Source of the DNA: Clostridia bacterium
Lineage (GTDB): Bacteria > Bacillota > Clostridia > Christensenellales > UBA1242
Assembly (NCBI GenBank): GCA_900753315.1
Contig: CAADYP010000001.1
Coordinates: 1-64,000 of the forward strand
DNA: 64,000 nucleotides
Direction of reading: 5' to 3'
Below the pieces are notes generated by a model that was not told where the DNA came from, ran no database searches, and saw only the letters and a list, made by a program, of their open reading frames with translations. Positions 33,177-41,555 of this stretch are shown in pieces. The stretch's first letter is position 1, and the number at the start of each line of letters is the position of its first letter. Made by a program: the position numbers and the translations under genes.

Positions 33177-34394
33177 ATGAAAGATTTGGAAATTATTGAA
33201 AGTATTGAAAAAGATTTACAACCACAGTTTAAGGAAATAGAACGCATTGCATATCTCAACCAAAAGAAGGTTTTGGACGCATATAGAGAAGTTGGGGTAA
33301 CAACTTCGCACTTTTCAGGGACGAGTGGGTATGGTTATGGTGACAAAGGAAGAGACGACTTTTCAAAAGTCATTGCAAAGGTTTTCCATGCGGAAGATGC
33401 TTTGTGCTCTCCACACCTTACTTGCGGAACTCACACTATTGCAACCGCTCTTTATGGACTTTTGAGACCAAAAGATTTGCTTTTGTCAATCACTGGTTCG
33501 CTTTATGACACTTTGCATGACACTTTGTTTGGAAAAGACAATGGCAGTCTTGAAAGTCTTGGCGTTGAAATCAAATTCATTGACTTACAAGACGGTGCTT
33601 TTGATGAAGAAAAGATTTATAAAACAGTAAAAAAACTTAAGCCTAGAGTTGTGTTTGTTCAAAAATCTCGTGGCTATTCAAGCAGAAAGGCAATCTCTGT
33701 TGATGTTATGGAACCAATCTTTAGAGAAATCAAGCGTTTGAGTCCAAGCACATTTATTATGGTCGACAACTGCTATGGTGAGATGGTGGAAACAAGAGAA
33801 CCTACAGATGTCGGTGCTGATGTCTGCATGGGGTCGTTTATCAAAAATTTGGGTGGTTCGCTTGCTCCAACAGGTGGCTATATCGTAGGCTCAAAACTTG
33901 CGATTGAAAACATCGAAAGAAGATTTACTTGTCCTTCTCTTGGCAGAGAAACTGGCTCTTATGAGGCTGGTTACAGACTTTTCTATCAAGGTTTGTTTAT
34001 GGCTCCACACATTGTTAGTCAGGCTATGAAAGGCGGGCTTTTGGTCGGAGAAGTTATGAAGCGTTTGGGATATGGTATTATTCCACAGACAAACGAAAAA
34101 TGCTTTGATATCGTCAAATCTGTTGTTTTTGACAATGAAGATGAATTGATTAGATTTGTTCAACTTATTCAAAAACTATCTCCAGTTGACAGCACTTTTG
34201 TGCCAATGCCTTATGACATGGCTGGTTATGCTGATAAGGTTATTATGGCAGCGGGAACATTTGTTGAAGGGGCTTCAATTGAGCTTTCTTGCGACAGCCC
34301 TATAAGAAAACCTTATATTGCTTATTTCCAAGGAGGAATAACTTATGAACAACTCAAATCTTTGGCTTGTGAGTTGTTGCATTTCAAAGATTAA
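33177..34394 (+). CDS. Methionine gamma-lyase family protein (YnbB-type PLP enzyme)
   Basis: This 405-residue protein matches the Met_gamma_lyase / aluminium-resistance family: F-S-G-T-S-G-Y-G-Y-G-D near residues 44-54, then S-P-H-L-T-C-G-T-H at about 79-87, the Q-K-S-R-G-Y-S segment, V-D-N-C-Y-G-E and S-F-I-K-N-L-G-G around the PLP lysine (near 223). Fold type I PLP enzymes of this family are of uncertain substrate, although carbon-sulfur lyase activity is presumed. In many Firmicutes this gene follows miaA-hfq after mutL; here those two are absent and it comes 100 bp after mutL. A terminator follows the stop. Confidence 0.88.
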   Translation: MKDLEIIESIEKDLQPQFKEIERIAYLNQKKVLDAYREVGVTTSHFSGTSGYGYGDKGRDDFSKVIAKVFHAEDALCSPHLTCGTHTIATALYGLLRPKDLLLSITGSLYDTLHDTLFGKDNGSLESLGVEIKFIDLQDGAFDEEKIYKTVKKLKPRVVFVQKSRGYSSRKAISVDVMEPIFREIKRLSPSTFIMVDNCYGEMVETREPTDVGADVCMGSFIKNLGGSLAPTGGYIVGSKLAIENIERRFTCPSLGRETGSYEAGYRLFYQGLFMAPHIVSQAMKGGLLVGEVMKRLGYGIIPQTNEKCFDIVKSVVFDNEDELIRFVQLIQKLSPVDSTFVPMPYDMAGYADKVIMAAGTFVEGASIELSCDSPIRKPYIAYFQGGITYEQLKSLACELLHFKD

Positions 34395-34417
34395 AAGCAA
34401 AATTTTTGATTTCTATT

Positions 34418-34446
34418 GGACACGCTTTTGCGTGTTCTTTTTTTGT
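34418..34446 (+). terminator. Terminator behind the YnbB-type gene
   Basis: ACACGC and GCGTGT enclose TTTT (about 34421-34436), then TC and T7. It lies within the upstream in-frame extension of the next gene, which argues against an earlier start for it. Confidence 0.85.
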
Positions 34447-34468
34447 ATCGGTTTTAATATCTTATTGT

Positions 34469-35092
34469 ATGGGTAAATCATACAAATCTCATTCTTTTTT
34501 CAATGGGTTGAAATTCTCTTGTCAAAATGCTGTCAAAGAAAATCGCTGGAAAATAATTATTACTCTTGCATTTGTGCTGGTGGCAATTTGTGCTGGCATT
34601 TTTGTCGCTGTAAAATATAATAATGCTTATAATTTATGCCAATTGCAAGAGATTTCAATAAGTGATTTTTATTCTGGCTTTGCAGCATCTTCTTCGGCTT
34701 TTTTGTCTCGCAGTCTGTCACTTATAATCAATGCGGTTATTCTGGTTTGTTTGTCATTTTCTCCGTTTTTATTTCCGCTTGCATTGGTTTTGTTTGTCTA
34801 TCGTGGTTATCTTTTTGGATTAAATTTTGCGTTAATTTTCATTTTTTATGGCATTGGAAGTGCTGTAACTGCAGTTATTGTCATCTTGCCTTGCCAACTT
34901 TGTATTTTGTCTGTTCTTGTTATGTTTTATATAATTTTTCAAAAAATCAATTCAAATTGCAAAAAGTATGGCGGTGCAGAGTGTAGCAGATTGCTTTTTG
35001 TGGTGTTTTTTATCGTGTTTTTGTTAGTTATAAATTTGGCTGAAACACTTTTGCTTCTTGTTTTGAATGGCAAAGTGATTATGGTTATTTGA
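34469..35092 (+). CDS. Multi-pass membrane protein, possibly SpoIIM-like
   Basis: This is 207 residues from the first ATG after the terminator, with about five hydrophobic helices. Length and topology resemble SpoIIM (stage II sporulation M): a first helix near 28-48, an extracytoplasmic stretch with F-Y-x-G-F, then paired helices and a Y-R-G-Y-L-F-G turn before helix 4, similar to the V-K-G-x-V-V-G turn of SpoIIM. Sequence identity is too weak to be sure. SpoIIM acts in septal peptidoglycan hydrolysis during engulfment. No SD precedes the ATG. A carboxypeptidase gene follows. Confidence 0.4.
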   Translation: MGKSYKSHSFFNGLKFSCQNAVKENRWKIIITLAFVLVAICAGIFVAVKYNNAYNLCQLQEISISDFYSGFAASSSAFLSRSLSLIINAVILVCLSFSPFLFPLALVLFVYRGYLFGLNFALIFIFYGIGSAVTAVIVILPCQLCILSVLVMFYIIFQKINSNCKKYGGAECSRLLFVVFFIVFLLVINLAETLLLLVLNGKVIMVI

Positions 35093-35163
35093 TAAAAATT
35101 TTAAAAATATTGTGACAAAGTTTTAGTGCAAACTTTTTGCAAAGACTGTGATTGAATAAAAAG

Positions 35164-35195
35164 TCTCCTTTTGAAGAAAATAAGCGAAAAGGAGA
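35164..35195 (+). promoter_or_regulatory. Perfect hairpin that buries the SD of the carboxypeptidase gene
   Basis: TCTCCTTTT (35164-35172) is the exact complement of AAAAGGAGA (35187-35195), which is the SD of the gene starting at 35201. The loop is 14 nt. The stem would hide the ribosome-binding site when folded. Confidence 0.6.
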
Positions 35196-35200
35196 AATTT

Positions 35201-36373
35201 ATGAAGAAAGTTTTGAGCAGTGCTGTTTTGTGTTTGTTGGCTCTTTGTATGATTTGCATTGGACTTGTAAATATAGATGCAGTCGCTTTTGCAACAAATG
35301 CAGTAGATAAAGATGTTGACATTTCATCTCGCAGTGCAATTTTGATGGAATATCAAAGTGGAGATGTGTTGTTTTCAAAAGACGAAACAAAGCACTTGCC
35401 AGTTGCGAGCATGGTTAAGATGATGACAATATTGATTTCACTTGAAGAGTTGCAGGCGGGGAATGTTGCTTTTGACACAAAAATAACAACAACAGAAAAC
35501 GCATCGAGTATGGGTGGCTCACAGGTGTTTTTGGATCCTTATGTGGACTATAGTTTTGAGGATTTGATTAAATCAGTGATTATGGCTTCTGCAAATGATG
35601 CTAGTGTGGCATTGGCTGAATATTTTAATGGCAATGAAAAAGCGTTTACAAATCGCATGAACAAGCGTGCAAAAGAACTCGGCATGAATGATACTCATTA
35701 TGCAAATTGCACTGGACTTCCGGCACCAGAACAATATTCTTCAGCAAAAGATACTGCCATTCTTTTGAAAGAAATTTTGAAGCATGAAGAATATCACAAG
35801 TTTAGCACAATTTGGATGGACAAACTTGTTCATCCATCTGGCAGAGAAACAGAACTTGTAAACACAAACAGATTGATAAGATATTATCAAGGTTGTGATG
35901 GTGGAAAAACTGGTTCTACAAACGAAGCTGGATGCTGTTTGGGAGCTTCTGCAAAGCGTGGAGATATGAGACTCATTTCTGTTGTAGTTGGAGCAGAAAA
36001 CAGCAAAACAAGATTTAATGAGAGTGCTATGCTTTTCAATTATGGTTTTTCAAATTTTGACAGCGAAAAATTGGTAGATGCTGATGTTGCTGTTGGACAA
36101 ATAAAGGTATCAAAAGGCAAACAAGACACTGTGGATGTTTATGCTGGAGAAACTTTTGCTGCAGTTGTCAAGAAAGGTGACAAATCTGGCTATGAGACAT
36201 CAGTTGAAATGAAAAACTCAGTGTCTGCACCAACGCATAAAGGTGACAAAGTTGGAGAAGTTACTGTTTCAAAAAATGGAAATATTATCAAAAAAATCCC
36301 TGTAATAATCAAAGAAGATATCAAACATTTGTCATGGTTTGAAACCGCTTACACTATTCTTGAGAAATGGTAA
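35201..36373 (+). CDS. D-alanyl-D-alanine carboxypeptidase (DacF/PBP5-type)
   Basis: This is 390 residues from the ATG at 35201, five nt after SD AAAAGGAGA. A signal peptide (about 1-33) precedes a peptidase S11 domain with S-M-V-K (S-x-x-K near residue 70), S-A-N (S-x-N near 131) and K-T-G near 235. The C-terminal domain is of the PBP5 type, ending in a short amphipathic helix (S-W-F-E-T-A-Y-T-I-L-E-K-W) that would hold it on the outer membrane face. It trims the terminal D-Ala from stem peptides. DacF-type enzymes are often sporulation linked; context here does not decide. The SD sits inside a perfect hairpin. Confidence 0.92.
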   Translation: MKKVLSSAVLCLLALCMICIGLVNIDAVAFATNAVDKDVDISSRSAILMEYQSGDVLFSKDETKHLPVASMVKMMTILISLEELQAGNVAFDTKITTTENASSMGGSQVFLDPYVDYSFEDLIKSVIMASANDASVALAEYFNGNEKAFTNRMNKRAKELGMNDTHYANCTGLPAPEQYSSAKDTAILLKEILKHEEYHKFSTIWMDKLVHPSGRETELVNTNRLIRYYQGCDGGKTGSTNEAGCCLGASAKRGDMRLISVVVGAENSKTRFNESAMLFNYGFSNFDSEKLVDADVAVGQIKVSKGKQDTVDVYAGETFAAVVKKGDKSGYETSVEMKNSVSAPTHKGDKVGEVTVSKNGNIIKKIPVIIKEDIKHLSWFETAYTILEKW

Positions 36374-36461
36374 AAACAGGGGATATACAGGCATTTTAGG
36401 GCAAATTTTGAGACATTGAGACTGTTTTGATTGGTTTGTTTTAAAGATTTATAAGACAATC

Positions 36462-36488
36462 AAAGAGCAATTTTGCTCTTTTTTTGTT
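36462..36488 (+). terminator. Terminator behind the carboxypeptidase gene
   Basis: AAAGAGCAA (36462-36470) pairs with TTGCTCTTT (36473-36481), followed by T-rich sequence. Confidence 0.85.
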
Positions 36489-36536
36489 TTTCATGATATT
36501 TTGATGGCAAAATGTGCCCTAATTTATGCTATTTGC

Positions 36537-36565
36537 TTGCCAAAAATCGCAAATTTTTGTATAAT
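36537..36565 (+). promoter_or_regulatory. Promoter of scpAB
   Basis: TTGCCA (36537-36542) and TATAAT (36560-36565) are spaced by 17 bp, 24 bp before the scpA ATG. Confidence 0.75.
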
Positions 36566-36589
36566 TAAAAAGTCTAAATCGGAGATAAA

Positions 36590-37381
36590 ATGGAAACTGT
36601 GGAAGAAAAAGTTGAAAATGTTGAAACAAGTTCAGCAAATGCTGATATGCTTCTTTCAAACGCAGATTCTTATAGATTTAAGCTTGACAACTTTGAAGGG
36701 CCACTTGACCTTCTTTTGCATCTTATTAAAGACGCAAAGCTTGATATTGCCACAGTAAAACTTGCTGACATCACGGAGCAATACCTTGAATATATGCAAG
36801 ATATCAAAAGTGTTGACATGGACAAGGCGAGTGAGTTTATCACAGTGGCTGCGACTTTGATTGAAATCAAATCAAAGAGCGTATTGCCTGTTGAAAAAGA
36901 AGTTGAAGAAGACGAAGATGATGATGAAGCTTTGCTTTTGAGAAGACTTAAAGAATATGAATTGTTTAAGGAAGCAGGCAAAGACTTAAAAGAAATTGAA
37001 GACATAAACAAACTTTACAGAGCACCTGGCAAAGAAACTGAAAAAGTTAAAGTTGTCATGAAAGATATGGTTCTTGACCAACTTCTTGATGCTTTTGCAA
37101 GGGTTTTGACTCGTGAAGAACTCAAAAAAGCGGTTGAAAACGAACAACCTAAAAAGATTGTTAAAGACAGATTTACTGTTGCTGAAAAGATTATTTCAAT
37201 CAGAAACTTTGCAAAAGAACGCAAGCGTTTTGAATTTGAAGAGCTGTTTGACGAAGAGATGACAAAAAGTGAACTTATAAACACATTTTTGGCACTTTTG
37301 GAACTCTTGAAATTGCAAACAATCAAGGTTCTGCAAAGTGGAACTTTTGGGAATATCGTTATTACGGCAAATGAGGTGTAA
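36590..37381 (+). CDS. scpA: Segregation and condensation protein ScpA
   Basis: This 263-residue kleisin has the N-terminal motif F-E-G-P-L-D-L-L-L-H-L-I near residues 35-46 after a Glu/Val/Asn-rich extension of about 28 residues, the helix that contacts the SMC neck, and a C-terminal winged helix (T-K-S-E-L-I-N-T-F-L-A-L-L-E-L-L-K-L) that binds the SMC head. It bridges the SMC dimer encoded at 53.9-57.5 kb, with ScpB, for chromosome condensation. SD GGAG is nine nt upstream. The gene ends 2 nt before scpB. Confidence 0.95.
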   Translation: METVEEKVENVETSSANADMLLSNADSYRFKLDNFEGPLDLLLHLIKDAKLDIATVKLADITEQYLEYMQDIKSVDMDKASEFITVAATLIEIKSKSVLPVEKEVEEDEDDDEALLLRRLKEYELFKEAGKDLKEIEDINKLYRAPGKETEKVKVVMKDMVLDQLLDAFARVLTREELKKAVENEQPKKIVKDRFTVAEKIISIRNFAKERKRFEFEELFDEEMTKSELINTFLALLELLKLQTIKVLQSGTFGNIVITANEV

Positions 37382-37383
37382 AA

Positions 37384-38073
37384 ATGAATGTTGAAAACAA
37401 AAAACTTTTGAAAGATATAGTATTTTCAGTCCTTTTTGTTGCAGGTGAGGGAGTGGAAAAGCCTTTCATTGCCGAAAAATTAAACATTACTGAAAAAGAA
37501 CTTGATGCTGCTTTGGAAGAATTGCAAAAAACATATTCTGGTGATAATGGAATTCACATCATAACCTATAAAAACAAGGTTCAACTTGCGTCAAATCCTA
37601 TGTATGCTGATTATATCAGTGAGGTTTTGAATCCAATCAGAGAGAAATCATTGACAAGAGCAGCACTTGAAACTTTGGCAATCATTGCTTATAAACAACC
37701 TATTACAAAACTTGAAATTGAGGATATAAGAAGAGTAAACTGCGACTATGCAGTGCAAATTTTGAGTGACCAAAACATGATTGAAGTTGTTGGAAGAAAA
37801 GATGCAGTTGGAAAACCATTGCTTTTTGCTACAACTGAAACATTTTTGAAGCGTTTCAATTTGAAAGATTTGGCAGAACTTCCTGATTATGATGGACTTT
37901 TGGAAAGAATTAAGGTTATTGAAGAAGGCGAAGACCAACCAAAGAGCGACAGTTTGTATAACGAATTTAAACTTCCAGATGAAGAAGAAATCCCTGAATT
38001 TTTGAAAGGCGAAGAAAATTTGCAAAATGTCAAAGGTGATACCGAGAATGCAGGGGACAACAATATAGCATAG
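37384..38073 (+). CDS. scpB: Segregation and condensation protein ScpB
   Basis: This 229-residue protein has two winged helices typical of ScpB, with E-G-V-E-K-P-F near residue 20 and the conserved L-T-R-A-A-L-E-T-L-A-I-I-A-Y-K-Q-P-I-T-K segment near 85-104, then I-E-D-I-R-R-V-N. An acidic tail of about 45 residues follows. ScpB dimers bind the ScpA middle region in the SMC complex. It is directly behind scpA and ends in a strong terminator. Confidence 0.95.
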   Translation: MNVENKKLLKDIVFSVLFVAGEGVEKPFIAEKLNITEKELDAALEELQKTYSGDNGIHIITYKNKVQLASNPMYADYISEVLNPIREKSLTRAALETLAIIAYKQPITKLEIEDIRRVNCDYAVQILSDQNMIEVVGRKDAVGKPLLFATTETFLKRFNLKDLAELPDYDGLLERIKVIEEGEDQPKSDSLYNEFKLPDEEEIPEFLKGEENLQNVKGDTENAGDNNIA

Positions 38074-38133
38074 ATTTATGCTTGATGTACAAAATATGGT
38101 AGATGTTTGAATATTAAATAAAAAGATTATAAG

Positions 38134-38160
38134 AAAGCGGATAATCCGCTTTTTTTGTTT
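38134..38160 (+). terminator. Terminator behind scpB
   Basis: AAAGCGGA (38134-38141) pairs with TCCGCTTT (38145-38152) around a TAA loop and is followed by T-rich sequence. Confidence 0.88.
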
Positions 38161-38191
38161 TATCAAATGCGGTTGAAACATATATTATGCT

Positions 38192-38335
38192 ATGGACAAG
38201 CAAAAATCTTATGGTGAAAATTTCAACACAATCAAACCAAAACACAAAATTTCTGGCAAGTTTATGATTTGGACATTTGTTTGCTGTGTGATTGTTGTGA
38301 TTTTGTGTAGCGTTTTTGTTGGGTGCACAAAATGA
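38192..38335 (+). CDS. 47-residue single-span membrane protein upstream of the site-2 protease
   Basis: This small frame has a basic first half (residues 1-24 with six Lys) and one hydrophobic helix (about 25-44) rich in Val, Ile and Cys, ending G-C-T-K. Its TGA overlaps the ATG of the protease gene (ATGA), the coupling expected of a real gene pair. There is no SD; an AT-rich hexamer (TATATT, 38181-38186) lies five nt before the ATG. I know no family. A membrane partner or regulator of the protease, in the way BofA or SpoIVFA controls SpoIVFB, is a guess from position. Confidence 0.6.
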   Translation: MDKQKSYGENFNTIKPKHKISGKFMIWTFVCCVIVVILCSVFVGCTK

Positions 38336-39165
38336 AAAAATTTTCAATTCATCCAATAAGTATCATTATTTGGCTGTGGCTTGTGATTATGCTGGGGTTT
38401 GTGAGTGGACTTGGATATTTGTTGGCAGTTGTTCTGCATGAGACGGGACATTTTTTTGAAGCGAAACATTTGGGTTATAAACTTTCAAAATTTTCAATTT
38501 CTCCATATGGCTTTTCGCTTTCATATTTTGGGCAAGACATTGAAAGAGAAGATGAAATAAAAATTGCTTTTGCCGGGCCATTAATCAATTTTGTGACTGC
38601 GTTGCTAGTTGTGGGGTTGTGGTGGATTTGCCCCGTGAGTTATTATTTTACAGAAAGTTTTGTGACCGCAAGTTTTGTGTTGGGGTTGTTCAATCTTTTA
38701 CCTGCTTATCCGCTTGATGGTGGAAGAATTTTTGTATGTCTTGGAAATAGATTTTTTGGAGAAAAAATTTCAAAAAACATTACAAAAGTTTTTAACATTT
38801 TACTTGCTATTTTCTTCTTTATTTTGTTTGTTGTATGTCTTTTTATCAACTTCAACCCGACATATCTTTTGTATTCATGTTTCTTGTTTATTGGGGTGAT
38901 TGATTTAAACTTTGGGAGCAAATATGAGAAAATAAATGTCTTTTGTAAGCCTATGAAAAACTTTTCAAAACCATGCATTTGGTGTGTTAACGAAATGGTG
39001 AGCATTGCAGAACTTTTAAAGAAAATGCAGACAAAAAAAATAAATATTTTTTATGTAATTTTAAATAATGGGAAAATAGTAAAAATTAGTGAAAGAATGA
39101 TTTTAAAATTCGCTTTAAATTTTTCATACGACACAAAACTCGAAAAAATAATAAAAAATATATAA
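38332..39165 (+). CDS. M50 site-2 protease, SpoIVFB-like
   Basis: This 277-residue membrane protease has the zinc motif H-E-T-G-H near residues 37-41 in the second helix and N-L-L-P-A-Y-P-L-D-G-G-R near 123-134, the second active-site motif with the third metal ligand Asp. Six helices and a C-terminal cytoplasmic region of about 90 residues resembling a worn CBS domain fit SpoIVFB, which cuts pro-sigma-K in the mother cell. A sigma-K-type gene lies at 58.6 kb. Another M50 substrate is possible. The start overlaps the small gene upstream. Toward the end the codons become extremely AT rich. Confidence 0.85.
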   Translation: MKKFSIHPISIIIWLWLVIMLGFVSGLGYLLAVVLHETGHFFEAKHLGYKLSKFSISPYGFSLSYFGQDIEREDEIKIAFAGPLINFVTALLVVGLWWICPVSYYFTESFVTASFVLGLFNLLPAYPLDGGRIFVCLGNRFFGEKISKNITKVFNILLAIFFFILFVVCLFINFNPTYLLYSCFLFIGVIDLNFGSKYEKINVFCKPMKNFSKPCIWCVNEMVSIAELLKKMQTKKINIFYVILNNGKIVKISERMILKFALNFSYDTKLEKIIKNI

Positions 39166-39188
39166 AAAACCTATTTTGACAATAAAAA

Positions 39189-39220
39189 ATCATTAAATTT
39201 AATTTTTAATGATTTTTATT
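39189..39220 (+). terminator. Terminator behind the M50 protease gene
   Basis: ATCATTAAA (39189-39197) pairs with TTTAATGAT (39205-39213), followed by a T-tract. The rest of 39221-39427 is extremely AT rich and shows no gene. Confidence 0.75.
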
Positions 39221-39427
39221 TATATTTTTGAAAATGGTTTTCTGTTCGGTATTTAGCATTGCGTAGATTTTTTAAAAGTATTTCGTTTATCAAAATTTTA
39301 AAATAATTGAAAAACATGCCAAAAATTAGCAAAAAATATATTTTATTGATTAAAAATTGATTTTTTTATATATTTTTGGTATTTATTTACATTTTTTTAT
39401 TATATTTTTTATTTTATATTTTAATTT

Positions 39428-39877
39428 TTAATTATTTTTCAAAAATGGCAATAATCTGTCGATATTTTTTCTCTCAAATTCGTATAATTTATTCATAATT
39501 TCATCAAGTTCGATTGAAACATTTTTGTGGTCTTCTTTATCTTTGTAACAGGTCAAAATTCCCATGAAAGTTCCAATTAAAACCATCTCTGCAATGTTGC
39601 GAGTGCTTTTGTCCATCATAGTTCCCATATTTACACTTGCCCATAATTTTGTCTTTTCTATCCAGTTGTTGTCTTTGAGGTCTTCAATGCGCTCGGCCTT
39701 TGCAAAATTTTCACATTCTTTTGCAAGGCAATTATATTCATCTTGTTCTTTTGACAACTCGCTTATCAACTCGCTGTCAGCTGTCTTTGAAATTATGTCT
39801 TCAATTGATTGAATTGCAGTCCTTGTGTTTTGATAAATTGCATTCAAATATTTTGTTTGCATCTCTTTTTCTTCCAT
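39428..39877 (-). CDS. Conserved helical protein of unknown function
   Basis: This is 149 residues from the ATG at 39877, chosen because AAAAAGGAG lies eight nt upstream; a longer frame to 39979 has no SD. It is all helical, with four predicted helices and no membrane segment. The segment W-A-S-V-N-M-G-T-M-M-D-K-S-T-R-N-I-A-E-M near residues 79-98 is the kind of conserved core I associate with small four-helix proteins of Clostridia, but I cannot name the family. No metal-ligand pattern of ferritins (E-x-x-H) is obvious. It is monocistronic and faces the cyclase gene in divergent orientation. Confidence 0.65.
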   Translation of the reverse strand: MEEKEMQTKYLNAIYQNTRTAIQSIEDIISKTADSELISELSKEQDEYNCLAKECENFAKAERIEDLKDNNWIEKTKLWASVNMGTMMDKSTRNIAEMVLIGTFMGILTCYKDKEDHKNVSIELDEIMNKLYEFERKNIDRLLPFLKNN

Positions 39878-39988
39878 GATTATTCTCCTTTTTGTTATTG
39901 TTTCTCGCTTTTGACAAATTATGACATAATTTGCAACTTTTTTGTTTTTTGTGTGCATACAATCTTTTTTCTTTCTCAAAATATTGGC

Positions 39989-41407
39989 ATGAGAACTTCA
40001 ACAAAAATTTTGATTGTTATTACTTTTGTTTTGCTTGTGCCAAATGTCTTTTTGAGCAAGTATTTATTGGAGGCTATTGTCCCAACAGGTGATGGCTTTG
40101 TCTTTAATTTTACTCCACTCGCTTGGGTGAGTTTGGCATTTCAAATCTTGTTTAATGTTTTCTTTACTATTTTGTTTATTAGATTTTTGAAGACACAAAG
40201 GCTGTCCAGTATGATTTTCTTTTCGATTTTTCCAATGACTTTGGTTTATGGTTCATTTATGGTTTATATCACTGCTGTAAAGAATATGACTGGGCCTACA
40301 GCGGAGTCGGTACGCGCGACTTTGAAGATTGCGACTCAAGACAATGCTTACAACAATTATCTTTGGGCTGGAGTGGCAACACTTGTGTATTTGGTTTTGG
40401 TTTTTGTGATTGTTTTGTTTTCTTGCCGACCTTTATCAAAAGTGGAAAATGTTACACAGAAATTGGGTGATGGAAGAATGAAATATAATGACTTTAAAAT
40501 TGGCGGAGGAAAGCAGTTTAAGGAAATTGAGCACTCTCTCAACAAAATCAATTACAATTTCAAAGAAAAAGAAAACAAAATTAGACAGACAAATTTGGAA
40601 ACGCAGAAGTTTATTCCAAAACAATTTTTCAAATTTTTGGGGAAAAGTAGCATTGAAGAATTGGAACTTGGAAATCAAGTAAAAAAGAATGCTACAACAC
40701 TATTTTGCGACCTTAAAAGTGCGACAAATATTTCACGAAGTTTGAGTCTTGAAGAGAATTTTAATTATATAAATTCGTATTTGAAAGTGGTTGCACCACT
40801 TATTAAACGATATGGTGGATTTGTTGACAAATATTTGGGAGATGGAATTTTGGCCGTTTTCTCTAAACCACAAGACGCTATTGAGTGCGCACACGCTATA
40901 TTTCGAGCAATAGATGTGAAAAATAAGAGTCAAAAAGAGTTGCCAGCAATTGATGCTAGAATTTCAATAAATACTGGCGAAATCATTTTTGGAATTGTCG
41001 GAGATGAAGACCGAAAAAGTCCAACAATTATTTCAGATGTTGTCAATCTTGCTAGCAAAATGGAAGAAATAAATATGTATATTGGCACAAAACTTTTGAT
41101 TTCAAAGCCGTCATTAAACGAACTCCCTCAAAATTTTGAGTTTGATTATCGTTATACAGGGGCTTTGTCACTGGACGATGGCGGATGTTTGCCGTTGTTT
41201 GAAAGTTTGAATTATTATCCGAAAAACAAAAAAGAAAAACTTAAAAAACTCAAAAACAAATTTGAAAATGGTGTGCGTGCTTACAACGAGAAAAAATATG
41301 AAGAAGCAAAAGAAACTTTCTCATATATTTTACATTATGTGCCCGATGACAAACCATCTTTTGTCTATTTCAACAAGGCAAGTGAAAAATTGAAAGACCA
41401 TCAATAG
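39989..41407 (+). CDS. Membrane-bound class III adenylate/guanylate cyclase
   Basis: This is 472 residues from the ATG at 39989. Four hydrophobic helices (about residues 5-27, 42-66, 74-96, 125-146) are followed by a HAMP-like stretch (L-S-K-V-E-N-V-T-Q-K-L-G-D-G), a catalytic domain and a TPR-like tail. The cyclase shows F-C-D-L near 239 (first metal Asp), G-G-F-V-D-K-Y-L-G-D-G near 278-288 (Lys and second Asp), and V-V-N-L-A-S-K-M-E near 352-360, where the usual transition-state Arg is Lys. That change may lower activity. It would make cAMP or cGMP from a membrane signal. No SD is present. Confidence 0.85.
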   Translation: MRTSTKILIVITFVLLVPNVFLSKYLLEAIVPTGDGFVFNFTPLAWVSLAFQILFNVFFTILFIRFLKTQRLSSMIFFSIFPMTLVYGSFMVYITAVKNMTGPTAESVRATLKIATQDNAYNNYLWAGVATLVYLVLVFVIVLFSCRPLSKVENVTQKLGDGRMKYNDFKIGGGKQFKEIEHSLNKINYNFKEKENKIRQTNLETQKFIPKQFFKFLGKSSIEELELGNQVKKNATTLFCDLKSATNISRSLSLEENFNYINSYLKVVAPLIKRYGGFVDKYLGDGILAVFSKPQDAIECAHAIFRAIDVKNKSQKELPAIDARISINTGEIIFGIVGDEDRKSPTIISDVVNLASKMEEINMYIGTKLLISKPSLNELPQNFEFDYRYTGALSLDDGGCLPLFESLNYYPKNKKEKLKKLKNKFENGVRAYNEKKYEEAKETFSYILHYVPDDKPSFVYFNKASEKLKDHQ

Positions 41408-41425
41408 TGATGGTTTTCTTTTTTG
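41397..41425 (+). terminator. Terminator overlapping the cyclase stop codon
   Basis: ACCATCA (41397-41403) pairs with TGATGGT (41408-41414), followed by TTTTCTTTTTT. The stop codon (41405-41407) lies in the loop. Confidence 0.75.
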
Positions 41426-41555
41426 GTTTTTTTCATTTCTTTATGAATTGTCAAAAGTGTTTGTTTTTTATACTTGGTAAATTTGCTTGATGTTATGCTG
41501 AAATTTTGTTTCTTACTTGACTTTGTGTGGGTTTTTATTTAAAATTGTGTTAGAT

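Noticed and set aside
34406..34468. Earlier start (TTG at 34406) for the SpoIIM-like membrane protein
   Set aside because: The extension covers the terminator of the gene before it.
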